From Comamonadaceae bacterium (GTDB taxonomy: Bacteria; Pseudomonadota; Gammaproteobacteria; Burkholderiales; Burkholderiaceae_C), in the NCBI GenBank assembly GCA_947372745.1, contig CANBUY010000006.1, forward strand, positions 1 to 64,000: a stretch of 64,000 nt of DNA, written 5' to 3'. Positions 37,110 to 45,621 of this stretch are shown in pieces; positions within the stretch are counted from its first letter, which is position 1; each line of letters starts with the position of its first letter. The position numbers and the translations under genes were made by a program. The notes below the pieces were generated by a model. That model made no database searches, had not been told where the DNA came from, and saw only the letters and a program-made list of their open reading frames with translations.

Positions 37110-37814
37110 TTAAAGACCCAGGCTTTGCAACTCGACGATTCCTTTGGGCGTATTGAGCACCGCGGTGATGTTTGCTGGGCCGGTACTCACGGCGATACCA
37201 GTCAGCCCCAGTGCGTCATAGGCGGCTTGCAGCTTGGCCGCCGTGGGGTGGGTAATTGAAATACTTTGCAAGGTAACGCCCGAACGGGGCAAGGTATTGC
37301 GTGGGTGCAGCCGCAGTGGCTCGGCCGCATCAGACTTGCCCCACTGGATCAAGCTGGGCAGTGCGCCATCAAACAAGCGTTGACCATCTTCACGCACTGT
37401 AATCTGCCACTGCAAAACGCCACGACGAGAATGACGCTTGGCATGCACGGCCAAGCCGCGGTCAATGCCTTGGATTTTCAAAGCTATTCTGGCGGCCTGA
37501 ATGTCATCTGTATTGGCCACAAAATGAACCAAGCGGGGCTCAATGGCGACAGCGGCCTGCAAGGCGGCATCGTCCATGTCAAACCAACGGGTTGCCGGAG
37601 TGGCGCTGCGTTTGGCCCCTGGGTTGATGGCAATAATTTCAAAATAAGCCAAGGGGTTGGCAGGCGAGGCAATTTTGAACAGTCGGTTGTGCGTGCCGAA
37701 CTGGTCATGTTCGCCACCGGGGCCGGGCGTGACGCCCAATTTGGCCTCACACCACTTAACGCCTTGTTCCAGTGTTTGCGCGACGACGACGAGGTGATCT
37801 ATTTGTGTTTTCAT
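37110..37814 (-). CDS. Glyoxalase-like (VOC superfamily, Glyoxalase_3) domain protein
   Basis: A 234-residue protein with an N-terminal VOC-type module (IDHLVVVAQTLEQGVKWCEAKLGVTPGPGGEHDQFGTHNRLFKI ... YFEIIAINP) and a second weaker half (VTLQSISITHPTAAKLQAAYDALGL). H7 and E59 resemble metal ligands of the fold. This matches the Glyoxalase_3 family, whose reactions are mostly unknown. It is transcribed alone. No signal peptide is present. Confidence 0.75.
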   Translation of the reverse strand: MKTQIDHLVVVAQTLEQGVKWCEAKLGVTPGPGGEHDQFGTHNRLFKIASPANPLAYFEIIAINPGAKRSATPATRWFDMDDAALQAAVAIEPRLVHFVANTDDIQAARIALKIQGIDRGLAVHAKRHSRRGVLQWQITVREDGQRLFDGALPSLIQWGKSDAAEPLRLHPRNTLPRSGVTLQSISITHPTAAKLQAAYDALGLTGIAVSTGPANITAVLNTPKGIVELQSLGL

Positions 37815-37940
37815 CCTCTAACCATACCATCTGAGGTGACACCCTGAGCACATGACGCCGCGTCCAGGAACAACTTTGATCGAAAAAATCTCAGGCGAAA
37901 TAATCTTTAAACTTCAAGAAAAAGATTATCTTCATTATAT

Positions 37941-37960
37941 TAATTTAATTTAATTTAATT
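37941..37960. repeat. Short tandem repeat (TAATT)x4
   Basis: Four direct copies of a pentanucleotide (TAATT) in the AT-rich gap between the glyoxalase-like gene and the exported unknown protein. It lies just past the stop of the latter. It could be a slippage-prone tract but no reading frame crosses it. Confidence 0.7.
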
Positions 37961-37988
37961 TAAATTCAATTATATTAATATATAAATA

Positions 37989-38447
37989 TTACTGATCACT
38001 CAACAGCACTACACCGCCTTGTGTAACGATTCTTCGTGCTTCAACAAACCCGCCCCTATTGACGGCACTAGATAACAGTCGGCTTTTAGCCCCACTGGTC
38101 ATGAGTAGCGAGCCATCATTTAATTGGCTGATATCACCATTTTTAATTAATTCATTGAGCGCACCTTGGTTTACGACATAAGACAATGTGGTGACGTCTT
38201 TGAAAGCAACGGTCGGTAAAGTTTCCGTGCCAAGCGTGGTGCTGCCAATAGATGCCTTTAAATGTGCTTGCTTATCAACGACTGATGAACTCTCGGACGC
38301 GAGAAATTTCCCAGAATCAATGAGGCGTAAATTGTTTAAATTGAGGGTCGTCGCAATCAAGTCGGTAATGGCTTGACTCTCAGCCGTTGCTGACTGAGCA
38401 AGTGCACTCATCAATACAAGAGCTGCTGCAAATAATATTTTTCTCAT
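37989..38447 (-). CDS. Small exported protein of unknown function
   Basis: A 152-residue protein with a clear signal peptide (MRKILFAAALVLMSALAQSATAE). The mature part is about 125 residues, Ser/Leu/Thr-rich and without cysteine. I choose ATG 38445-38447, which has GGAG 6 bases upstream; an ATG one codon earlier and a TTG at 38459 are also in frame. The composition and AT-rich flanks differ from its neighbours. I do not recognise the family. The region LSYVVNQGALNELIKNGDISQLNDGSLLMTSG could be a repeating strand-turn unit. Confidence 0.6.
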   Translation of the reverse strand: MRKILFAAALVLMSALAQSATAESQAITDLIATTLNLNNLRLIDSGKFLASESSSVVDKQAHLKASIGSTTLGTETLPTVAFKDVTTLSYVVNQGALNELIKNGDISQLNDGSLLMTSGAKSRLLSSAVNRGGFVEARRIVTQGGVVLLSDQ

Positions 38448-38935
38448 CATTATCTCCAATACAAAGAATTAAGAAAACAGGAATTAATATTCCTGCTTAA
38501 ATTTTAAATCTTCAAATTAAAATAATTTAACTATATTTCAGTTGATCGATTTGAAATAAATAAAAATGCTTGTCGCCTAATATTGATGGATTGAATTTCA
38601 ATAAATATATTTGCAATAATATATTTATGTCATATTTACTCAAATTAACAGGGTAACTAACGTTAAAACCGTCTATGCCCAACGAATAGTGAGGGGCTTT
38701 ATCTCATTTCGCATCAACGGCAAATGAGTGCGCGACGACCAACACACTTCCGCGTTAACACCGGCATCAGCATCACACAACTTTGTGCCCCTGTTAAATA
38801 AGTGAGCCTAGTCGCACCTCGCCACAAGCCCACCTCTGTTGCATCTTCACTCTCAAACCAGAACATTAGCGATTAATCAATAATTTATGTTTAAATTAAG
38901 TTTTTAAAATTTAATTACGTAAATTATTGGTTTAA
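38448..38935. other. AT-rich gap with several small inverted repeats
   Basis: The only gap above 300 bases. No credible reading frame is seen. CAGGAAT-TAAT-ATTCCTG lies at 38478-38495, 31 bases upstream of the exported protein gene and so a possible operator. A perfect 11-bp inverted repeat, ATAAATATATT/AATATATTTAT with a 6-base TGCAAT loop, is at 38601-38628. The last 60 bases before the restriction-modification gene are almost entirely A/T and carry no ribosome site. Confidence 0.65.
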
Positions 38936-41803
38936 ATGACAAAATTCATTAACTTCGCATCTAATGCTGCTCAAACCACCCAAGAATTGCAAGACCAGCT
39001 CAATGAGCGGGCTGAGAAATTTGCCAAAGACTTTGCCCACGCGGCCTATGAAATGGGCGAAGCCCAAAACTTTGTGCGCGAGCTGTGTGGTGTCTATGGC
39101 CTCAACTACCTGCGCTCGGTAGACTTTGAGCGCCGTGTGGCCAAAGAGAGTGGCGTGGGCATCAACCGCATTGACGGCTTTTTTCCGGGCCTGTTGCTGG
39201 TCGAAATGAAGTCCGGCGGCAAAGACCTCCAGGAGGCCTACGCACAAGCGAAGGCCTACATCCCCAAGCTCAAAAACTTGGATGATGTGCCGCGCTACAT
39301 CTTGGTCAGCGACTTTCAAAACCTGCATCTGTATGACGAAACGGGCATCAACCCACCCATCAAATTCAAACTCGCCGACTTTAAAAGCCACGTCAACGAC
39401 CTCGATTTTTTGCTTGGCTACGAGCGCATTTACCAAGCGCGCCAAGCCGCAGCCAGCATTGAAGCCGCCAACCGCTTGGGCTCCCTGCACGACGCCATCA
39501 AGCAAACCGGCTACCGGGGCCAGGACCTGCAAACCCTGCTGGTGCGCTTGTTGTTTTGCCTGTTTGCCGACGACACCCGCCTCTTTAACAAAGAAGATGC
39601 CTTCAAACAAGCGGTGCAAAGCAGCAACAGCGCGGGCGACGACTTGGGCAGCAAGCTACAACGCATCTTTCGCCGCCTCGACACCAACCCGGCGCAAACC
39701 AAGCAAGCCGAAACCAGCGCACAACGCACCGACGGGCAATACGCCTACCTGCTGGACTTCCCCTACATCAACGGAGCACTGTTCACCACGCGCATAGAAG
39801 ACCCCGACTTTGACGGTGTCTCGCGCCAGGCCCTGCTGGGCTGCTGCGACTTGGATTGGTCCGACATCAGCCCCGATATTTTTGGTACTTTGTTTCAGCA
39901 CATCATGCATTGGGACGACGAAGAGGCCGAGGGCAAAAGCAAAAAGCGGCGCGACTTTGGCGCCCACTACACCAGCGAACGCAACATTCGCCGCGCCATA
40001 GACCCGCTGTTTCTGGACGCCCTGAAAGACGAGCTGGCCCTAATCAAAGGCGACGCCAAAAAGCTGGGCCTCTACATCGCCAAATTAGCCACCCTGCACA
40101 TTTTTGATCCCGCCTGCGGGTGCGGCAACTTTTTGGTGGTGGCCTACCGCGAGCTGCGCTGGCTGGAGCAACAAACCCTGCTGGAACTCAACAGTATTAA
40201 GGGCGCGCAGCAAACCATGCCGCTGTGCAATGTGCACCAGTTTCACGGCATTGAGATTGACCCTACGGCGGTCGAGATTGCCACCGTGGCCATGTGGCTG
40301 ACCGACCACCAGATGAACCAACACTGGGCCAGCGGCTACAAACGCATCCCTTTAGTGAGCAAAGCCAACATCCACTGCGGCAACGCCTTGCGCACCGACT
40401 GGGAGACCGTGCTGCCCGCTGACAAAACCAGTTTCATTGTGGGCAACCCGCCATTTTTGGGCTACACGCAGCAAAGCCCAACGCAAAAAGCCGACATGGC
40501 CTTGATTTACGGCAACGCCCAAGGCACCGGCGTGCTGGACTACGTGACCGCTTGGTACGTGAAGGCGTTTGCACAGATCAAGGCCAATCCGCTCATCAAG
40601 GCGGCGTTTGTGTCGACCAACAGCATCACACAAGGTGAACAGGTATCGGTACTTTGGAAGCCCCTGTTTGACCAAGGTTTGCACATCCAGTTTGCGCACC
40701 GCACCTTCAAGTGGAGCAACGAGGGCTCGGGCGTGGCGGCCGTGCACTGCGTGATCGTCGGCTTTGGGTTGGAAAAGCCGAGAAAGTGTGACCTGTGGGA
40801 CTACGGTGCGCTGATAGGGGGACAGGGGCAACTGAAGAAGACCCGACGCATCAATGCGTATCTGGTGGATGCGCCTGCGATTTTTCTGACGAAGGTACGC
40901 AAGCCTTTGCAAGCGGACGTGACTGAAATGATTTTCGGAAGTAAACCCACCGACGGCGGTCATCTTCTTCTCAACGCCGAAGAAGAAAAAACCCTCCGAG
41001 CCAGTGACCCGATAGCGGCCCAATACATCCGTCCGTTTTTGGGTGCCGACGAATTTTTGAACAATACGGCGCGCTTTTGCCTGTGGTTGGACAAAGTTAC
41101 CGCACACGACTTGGCGCACTCACCCGAGCTCAAGCAACGCACAGAAGCCGTCCGTGCCATGCGGCTGGCCAGTCCCAAAGTACCCACGCAAAAATTAGCG
41201 GAAGTTCCGCATTTGTTTGGTGAAATCCGGCAACCCACAGACAAATATTTGCTCGTTCCGCTGCACTCATCAGAAAACCGAGCATTCATTCCAGTTGGCT
41301 TTTTAGACAGCCAAGTCATTTGCGGCAATGCCAACTCGCTCATTCCCAACGCCACGACCTACCACTTCGGCCTACTCAGTTCAACCATGCACAACGCCTG
41401 GACGCGCGCTGTCTGTGGCCGTATTAAAAGTGATTACCGCTACTCCAACACCATCGTTTACAACAACTACCCGTGGCCTAACCCCACTAATGCGCAGCAG
41501 GCCAGCATTGAGGTCGCTGGGCAAGCCGTGCTGGACGCCCGTGCCCAGCACGTTGGCAAAAGCTTGGCATGGCTCTACAACCCCGAGACCCTGCCTAAAA
41601 ACCTGCAAAACGCCCATGACTTGGTAGACGACGCTGTCGACGAAGCCTACGGCTACGACAAAGGCAACGACGACACCAGCCGCGTCGCCTATTTGTTTGA
41701 GCTGTATGAAAAGCTCACCCTTGCACCCTTGCTAGCGCCCAGCAAGCCAGCCCCCAAAACGCGCAAACCCAAAGCCCAAAGTGGCAAGAGCGGTAAGCTA
41801 TGA
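38936..41803 (+). CDS. MmeI-like (Type IIL) single-chain restriction-modification enzyme
   Basis: A 955-residue fusion of nuclease, methyltransferase and specificity domains. The PD-(D/E)XK nuclease is seen as D80-X9-E90-X-K92 (RIDGFFPGLLLVEMKSGG), with the same spacing as in MmeI. A helical linker (about 165-330) leads to the gamma-class N6-adenine methyltransferase: motif I FDPACGCGNFL (390-400) and catalytic NPPF (504-507). The C-terminal part (about 620-860) should be the target recognition domain, ending YRYSNTIVYNNYPWP. All key residues are intact, so it looks active. Family members cut about 20 bases from the site and protect one strand by methylation. The start lacks a Shine-Dalgarno site. 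Confidence 0.9.
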   Translation: MTKFINFASNAAQTTQELQDQLNERAEKFAKDFAHAAYEMGEAQNFVRELCGVYGLNYLRSVDFERRVAKESGVGINRIDGFFPGLLLVEMKSGGKDLQEAYAQAKAYIPKLKNLDDVPRYILVSDFQNLHLYDETGINPPIKFKLADFKSHVNDLDFLLGYERIYQARQAAASIEAANRLGSLHDAIKQTGYRGQDLQTLLVRLLFCLFADDTRLFNKEDAFKQAVQSSNSAGDDLGSKLQRIFRRLDTNPAQTKQAETSAQRTDGQYAYLLDFPYINGALFTTRIEDPDFDGVSRQALLGCCDLDWSDISPDIFGTLFQHIMHWDDEEAEGKSKKRRDFGAHYTSERNIRRAIDPLFLDALKDELALIKGDAKKLGLYIAKLATLHIFDPACGCGNFLVVAYRELRWLEQQTLLELNSIKGAQQTMPLCNVHQFHGIEIDPTAVEIATVAMWLTDHQMNQHWASGYKRIPLVSKANIHCGNALRTDWETVLPADKTSFIVGNPPFLGYTQQSPTQKADMALIYGNAQGTGVLDYVTAWYVKAFAQIKANPLIKAAFVSTNSITQGEQVSVLWKPLFDQGLHIQFAHRTFKWSNEGSGVAAVHCVIVGFGLEKPRKCDLWDYGALIGGQGQLKKTRRINAYLVDAPAIFLTKVRKPLQADVTEMIFGSKPTDGGHLLLNAEEEKTLRASDPIAAQYIRPFLGADEFLNNTARFCLWLDKVTAHDLAHSPELKQRTEAVRAMRLASPKVPTQKLAEVPHLFGEIRQPTDKYLLVPLHSSENRAFIPVGFLDSQVICGNANSLIPNATTYHFGLLSSTMHNAWTRAVCGRIKSDYRYSNTIVYNNYPWPNPTNAQQASIEVAGQAVLDARAQHVGKSLAWLYNPETLPKNLQNAHDLVDDAVDEAYGYDKGNDDTSRVAYLFELYEKLTLAPLLAPSKPAPKTRKPKAQSGKSGKL

Positions 41804-41830
41804 TTTATTGGTCTTACCACTTAATTTTTT

Positions 41831-42592
41831 ATGCCCCCACTTCTTCCCGCTGCCCGCTTAGCCGATACCGTTGCCAGCGAGCTTGAAAAACGGATTCTTG
41901 AAGGCTCGCTCAAACCGGGGGATGTCTTGCCCGCCGAGCGCGATCTGGCGCTAGAGCTCGGTGTCTCGCGCCCTTCGCTGCGCGAGGCTATCCAAAAATT
42001 GGTTTCCAAAGGGCTGCTGACCACACGTCATGGCTGCGGCACCACCGTCACGGACCGGCTTGAAGCGCATTTTGTCGACCCTTGGCAAGACATGCTCAAA
42101 GGCCACCCGATGCTGCACCGCGACTTGCTGGAATTTCGTCAGATGCTCGAAGGCCAAGCGGCCCACCTGGCTGCCGAGCGTGCCCTGGATGTCGATATCC
42201 AGCGCCTTGATGTGGTTTACGCTGTACTGGAAGCGGCTTACGACAGCAACGATATACGCGCCTGCATTGATGCGGATGTCGCCTTTCACCAAGCAGTGGC
42301 CGAGGCGGCCCACAACGTGCTGATCGGTCATCTGAGCGCTAGTTTGATGCGCGTCATCCATGGCCACGTCGCGACCAATCTCGCACAACTCCATACCCAG
42401 CCGCCCCGCTGGGATCAGTTGAAAGCACAGCACCATGCCATCTGGCAAGCAATCCGAAACCACCAGCCCCAAATGGCCGATCAAGCAGCACGTAGCCACA
42501 TCGAATTTGTCAGACAGAGCATGGATGACAACGCCCAAGACGAACAACGCCGCTTGAGTGCTTTGCGTCGTTTGGGTGATGCCGCACGCTAA
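41831..42592 (+). CDS. lldR: GntR-family (FCD domain) regulator, probably LldR (lactate-responsive)
   Basis: A 253-residue regulator with an N-terminal GntR helix-turn-helix (RLADTVASELEKRILEGSLKPGDVLPAERDLALELGVSRPSLREAIQKLVSKGLLTTRHGCGTTV) and a C-terminal FCD domain (ADVAFHQAVAEAAHN, LKAQHHAIWQAIRNHQPQMADQAARSHIEFV). The PAERDLALELGVSRPSLREAI sequence is the PdhR/LldR/FadR type. It is followed by lactate permease with a TGGT-N3-ACCA palindrome between them, the LldR/PdhR-type operator, which supports the name. Repression relieved by L-lactate is inferred from E. coli and Corynebacterium relatives. Confidence 0.82.
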   Translation: MPPLLPAARLADTVASELEKRILEGSLKPGDVLPAERDLALELGVSRPSLREAIQKLVSKGLLTTRHGCGTTVTDRLEAHFVDPWQDMLKGHPMLHRDLLEFRQMLEGQAAHLAAERALDVDIQRLDVVYAVLEAAYDSNDIRACIDADVAFHQAVAEAAHNVLIGHLSASLMRVIHGHVATNLAQLHTQPPRWDQLKAQHHAIWQAIRNHQPQMADQAARSHIEFVRQSMDDNAQDEQRRLSALRRLGDAAR

Positions 42593-42626
42593 GCGCGCGC
42601 AACCTAGGGTTTTTACCTATAGACCA

Positions 42627-42671
42627 TTGACCGTTAGTTTTTTACATTCAATGCAACTGGTAATACCAGTT
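42627..42671 (+). promoter_or_regulatory. Probable LldR operator and promoter of lldP
   Basis: AACTGGT-AAT-ACCAGTT at 42655-42671 is a perfect 7-bp inverted repeat fitting the TGGTnnnACCA pattern of PdhR/LldR-type regulators. A promoter candidate, TTGACC (42627-42632) and AATGCA (42650-42655) with 17 bases between, ends at the operator, so bound regulator would block the start site. The -10 match is weak. Confidence 0.6.
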
Positions 42672-42782
42672 TACCAATTTTTCAGACTCACTTAAATACA
42701 TGAAGCCGGGAAGCGAAGGCCATGCTCGGCTGAAGCGAAGCAGGAATTTTTTAGTTTTTATATTTGGTTAGAGGAGATATTT

Positions 42783-44444
42783 ATGATTTGGCAACAGGTT
42801 TACGACCCCATAGGAAATATGGTGATTTCCACGCTGCTGGCCGCCATCCCCGTAGTGGTGATGCTGGTGGCCTTGGGCTTCATGCACATCAAGGCCCACA
42901 TTGCAGCGGGCCTCGGGCTTTTGGCTGCGGTGGTCGTGGCGGTGTTTGCCTATGGCATGCCCCTCGGCATGGCGGGCACAGCGGCGATGTACGGCGGCTT
43001 TACCGGCTTGCTGCCGATTGGCTGGATTGTGCTCAACATCATCTTTTTGCAGCAACTGGCCGAACAAAACGGCAGCTTCAAAATCTTGCAGGCGTCACTC
43101 TCGGGCATCACCGATGACCGTCGCCTGCAACTGCTGCTGATTGCCTTTTGCTTTGGTGCGTTCTTTGAAGGCGCTGCGGGCTTTGGCACACCAGTCGCCG
43201 TCACGGCAGGCATCTTGATTGGTCTGGGCTTTTCACCGCTGGCCGCCTCGGGTTTGAGCCTGATTGCCAACACCGCCCCTGTGGCCTTTGGTGCGCTGGG
43301 TACACCGGTTATCACACTGGCCAAAGTGCATGGCTACGACCTGATGGAAGTCACCGCGATGATTGGGCGCCAACTCCCCTTCTTCTCGCTGCTAGTGCCA
43401 TTTTGGTTGATTTGGGCCTTTGCCGGTCGCAAGGCGATGATGGAAATCTGGCCCGCTATTTTGGTCACGGGTTTGTCGTTTGCCATTCCCCAGTACCTCG
43501 TTTCCAACTTCATTGGCCCCGAGTTGGTGGACATCATTGCCGCCATCGTGTCGATGGTCTCCTTGATATTGTTCTTGCGCGTGTGGCAGCCTAAAAAGAT
43601 TTGGACTTCTCCCAACCTGAAAGGTCACGAGACCGATGGCGGCGAAGCCAAGGCCCCGATCGCCCTGGTGAAATACTCACGCGATGAGCAGATTCAAGCC
43701 TGGACACCTTGGGCGATTCTGACGGTGTTCGTGTTCGTCTGGGGCCTGCCGCCCGTGAAGACTTTCCTGAACAACCTCTATGCACCCAAATTCGTTATGG
43801 AAGGCCTACACAACCTGGTTATGAAAATGCCGCCAGTGGTGCCGAAACCTACCCCTGAAGGCGCTGTCTACGTGCTCAACCTGTTGTCCGCGACCGGCAC
43901 CGGCATTTTGCTGGCGGCCATCATCGGCGCGCTCATCATGAAATATAAACCGATGGAAATCGTGCGCACCTTTGGTCGCACCTTCTGGCTGGTGCGCTAC
44001 TCGCTCGTAACGATTGTGCTGATGCTGGGTCTGGGCACGTTGACACGCTACTCTGGCACTGACACCACACTGGGACTTGCGTTTGCCAACAGCGGTGTGT
44101 TCTATCCCTTCTTTGGCACCTTGATGGGCTGGGTGGGTGTGGCCATGACGGGTTCTGACACCGCCTCTAACGTGCTCTTTGGTGGCATGCAGCGCGTGGC
44201 TGCCGAGCAGTTGGGCCTGAGCCCTAACCTCATGGGCGCGGCCAATAGCTCTGGTGGCGTGATGGGCAAGATGATCGATGCGCAATCGATCGTTGTGGCC
44301 TCCACCGCCACCCGCTGGTTTAACCACGAAGGCGACATTCTTCGCTATGTGTTTTTCCACTCGATCGCCCTCGCCTGCCTGGTGGGACTCTACGTAACGA
44401 TGCAAGCCTACGTTTGGCCGTTCACGCTGATGGTGGTTAAATAA
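42783..44444 (+). CDS. lldP: L-lactate permease
   Basis: A 553-residue member of the LctP family with about 12-14 hydrophobic segments. LQASLSGITDDRRLQLLLIAFCFGAFFEGAAGFGTPVAVTAGILIGLGFSPLAASGLSLIANTAPVAFGALGTPV is the family signature, as is GWVGVAMTGSDTASNVLFGGMQRVAAEQLGLSPNLMGAANSSGGVMGKMIDAQSIVVA near the C-terminus. It imports L- or D-lactate and glycolate with protons. GAGGAG lies upstream of the ATG. No lactate dehydrogenase gene is adjacent, which is unusual. Confidence 0.95.
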   Translation: MIWQQVYDPIGNMVISTLLAAIPVVVMLVALGFMHIKAHIAAGLGLLAAVVVAVFAYGMPLGMAGTAAMYGGFTGLLPIGWIVLNIIFLQQLAEQNGSFKILQASLSGITDDRRLQLLLIAFCFGAFFEGAAGFGTPVAVTAGILIGLGFSPLAASGLSLIANTAPVAFGALGTPVITLAKVHGYDLMEVTAMIGRQLPFFSLLVPFWLIWAFAGRKAMMEIWPAILVTGLSFAIPQYLVSNFIGPELVDIIAAIVSMVSLILFLRVWQPKKIWTSPNLKGHETDGGEAKAPIALVKYSRDEQIQAWTPWAILTVFVFVWGLPPVKTFLNNLYAPKFVMEGLHNLVMKMPPVVPKPTPEGAVYVLNLLSATGTGILLAAIIGALIMKYKPMEIVRTFGRTFWLVRYSLVTIVLMLGLGTLTRYSGTDTTLGLAFANSGVFYPFFGTLMGWVGVAMTGSDTASNVLFGGMQRVAAEQLGLSPNLMGAANSSGGVMGKMIDAQSIVVASTATRWFNHEGDILRYVFFHSIALACLVGLYVTMQAYVWPFTLMVVK

Positions 44445-44462
44445 TTCAGCTAGAAAATCTAC

Positions 44463-44481
44463 ACCTCATCAATGATGGGGT
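44463..44481 (+). terminator. Weak hairpin after lldP
   Basis: ACCTCATC and GATGGGGT pair with one G-T wobble around AAT, followed by GGGTTTA. It lies 18 bases past the lldP stop. The T-run is poor, so termination is uncertain. Confidence 0.35.
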
Positions 44482-44553
44482 GGGTTTATCCTGATCTTGC
44501 GAGGGTAATTGGCTGATAGAGTGATTGCTTTCTTGTTTCAAGAGCTTGTTGAT

Positions 44554-45552
44554 ATGCCGAATACTTTGAATCGTCGTCACTTTCTATCAGGGGCGACGGC
44601 TATCGCTGCAAGCGGGCTGGAGAGTGCCTGGGCACAAGCAAAACCCAATGCGGCCAAATGGCCGCTCAAGCCGATCCGCATCGTGGTCGCCTTCCCGGCA
44701 GGCGGCCTCACTGATGCTTATGCCCGCATGTTTGCCGAACAAATCACATCCCAATTAGGCGTGCCTGCGGTGGTTGAAAACAAACCCGGCGCGGGCGCCA
44801 TCATTGCCATCGATTACGTGGCCAAATCCGCACCCGATGGCTACACGCTGCTCATGACCACGTCGGGCACCGTCTGGCAAAACCGCGTGCTGTTCAGCAA
44901 GCTGCCCTACAACCTGGACAAAGACCTTACGCCCATCGCCAACTTCCCGTCAGGGCCACTGGTGGTGGCGGTCTCTGAAAAAGTGCCCGCCAAGAATATG
45001 CGCGAGTTTATTGAGTTTGCCAAGACCAACAACGCATCAATGGGAACCTACGCCCCAGGTTCTTACCCGCACATGGTGGCCGACCAGACCAATCGGGCCG
45101 AGGGCACCAAGATTCAATCCATCCATTACCGGGGCGAAGCGCCCATGTGGATTGACGTCGCATCGAGCCAAACGCAAATTGCCATTGGGAGCTACCAATC
45201 GTTTGCCACGGTGCAAACGCGCGGTGTCAGGGCCATTGGCGTCACCGGAAATTACCGCTCACCCAAATTGCCCGATTTGCCCACGCTGGTCGAGCAGGGC
45301 ATTGGCGGCAACCTGGTTTCACTCGAAGGCGGCCTGCCGCTGATGGCCCCCGCAGGCACGCCAGAGGCGGTGTTGCAAGCCCTTTCGCGCGTGGTGGTGA
45401 CTGGGGCAAACACCGAACGCGCCGCCAAACTGAGGGAGAGTTTTGCGATTCCCAACAAACCCAAAAATTTAACCGACACGCGCCGGGAGTGGGAGCAGGT
45501 CGTGCCCGTGTGGATCAAACTGGCGGTTGATTTGGGGATCAAGCTGGATTGA
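44554..45552 (+). CDS. Bug-family (TctC-like) periplasmic solute receptor
   Basis: A 332-residue receptor; the frame opens at 44509 but MPNTLNRRHFLSGATAIAASGLESAWAQ at 44554 is a good twin-arginine-type signal peptide. The mature part has WPLKPIRIVVAFPAGGLTDAYARMFAE, the loop SAPDGYTLLMTTSG, and PLMAPAGTPEAVLQAL. There are no TctA/TctB genes nearby. It is 109 bases after lldP and is followed by a strong terminator, so it may share the lactate transcript. The ligand is unknown; a hydroxy or dicarboxylic acid is plausible. Confidence 0.87.
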   Translation: MPNTLNRRHFLSGATAIAASGLESAWAQAKPNAAKWPLKPIRIVVAFPAGGLTDAYARMFAEQITSQLGVPAVVENKPGAGAIIAIDYVAKSAPDGYTLLMTTSGTVWQNRVLFSKLPYNLDKDLTPIANFPSGPLVVAVSEKVPAKNMREFIEFAKTNNASMGTYAPGSYPHMVADQTNRAEGTKIQSIHYRGEAPMWIDVASSQTQIAIGSYQSFATVQTRGVRAIGVTGNYRSPKLPDLPTLVEQGIGGNLVSLEGGLPLMAPAGTPEAVLQALSRVVVTGANTERAAKLRESFAIPNKPKNLTDTRREWEQVVPVWIKLAVDLGIKLD

Positions 45553-45578
45553 TCGAAACGCAGCTTTAACCAGAAAGC

Positions 45579-45612
45579 AAAAAGCCCGGGCCTGAAAAGG
45601 ACCGGGCTTTTC
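45579..45612. terminator. Bidirectional terminator
   Basis: AAAAGCCCGG (45580-45589) pairs perfectly with CCGGGCTTTT (45602-45611) with a 12-base loop. The A and T runs flank both sides, so it can end the Bug receptor transcript on the plus strand and the convergent periplasmic protein gene on the minus strand. Confidence 0.9.
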
Positions 45613-45621
45613 TTTAGGCAC

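Noticed and set aside
38660-38760. Possible integron attC-like sequence (GCCCAAC and GTTAAC-type boxes)
   Set aside because: The core sites do not have the paired spacing and symmetry of an attC element, and no integrase is present.
38924-39619. 231-codon open frame on the minus strand
   Set aside because: Antisense to the nuclease domain of the restriction-modification gene, which has intact catalytic motifs.
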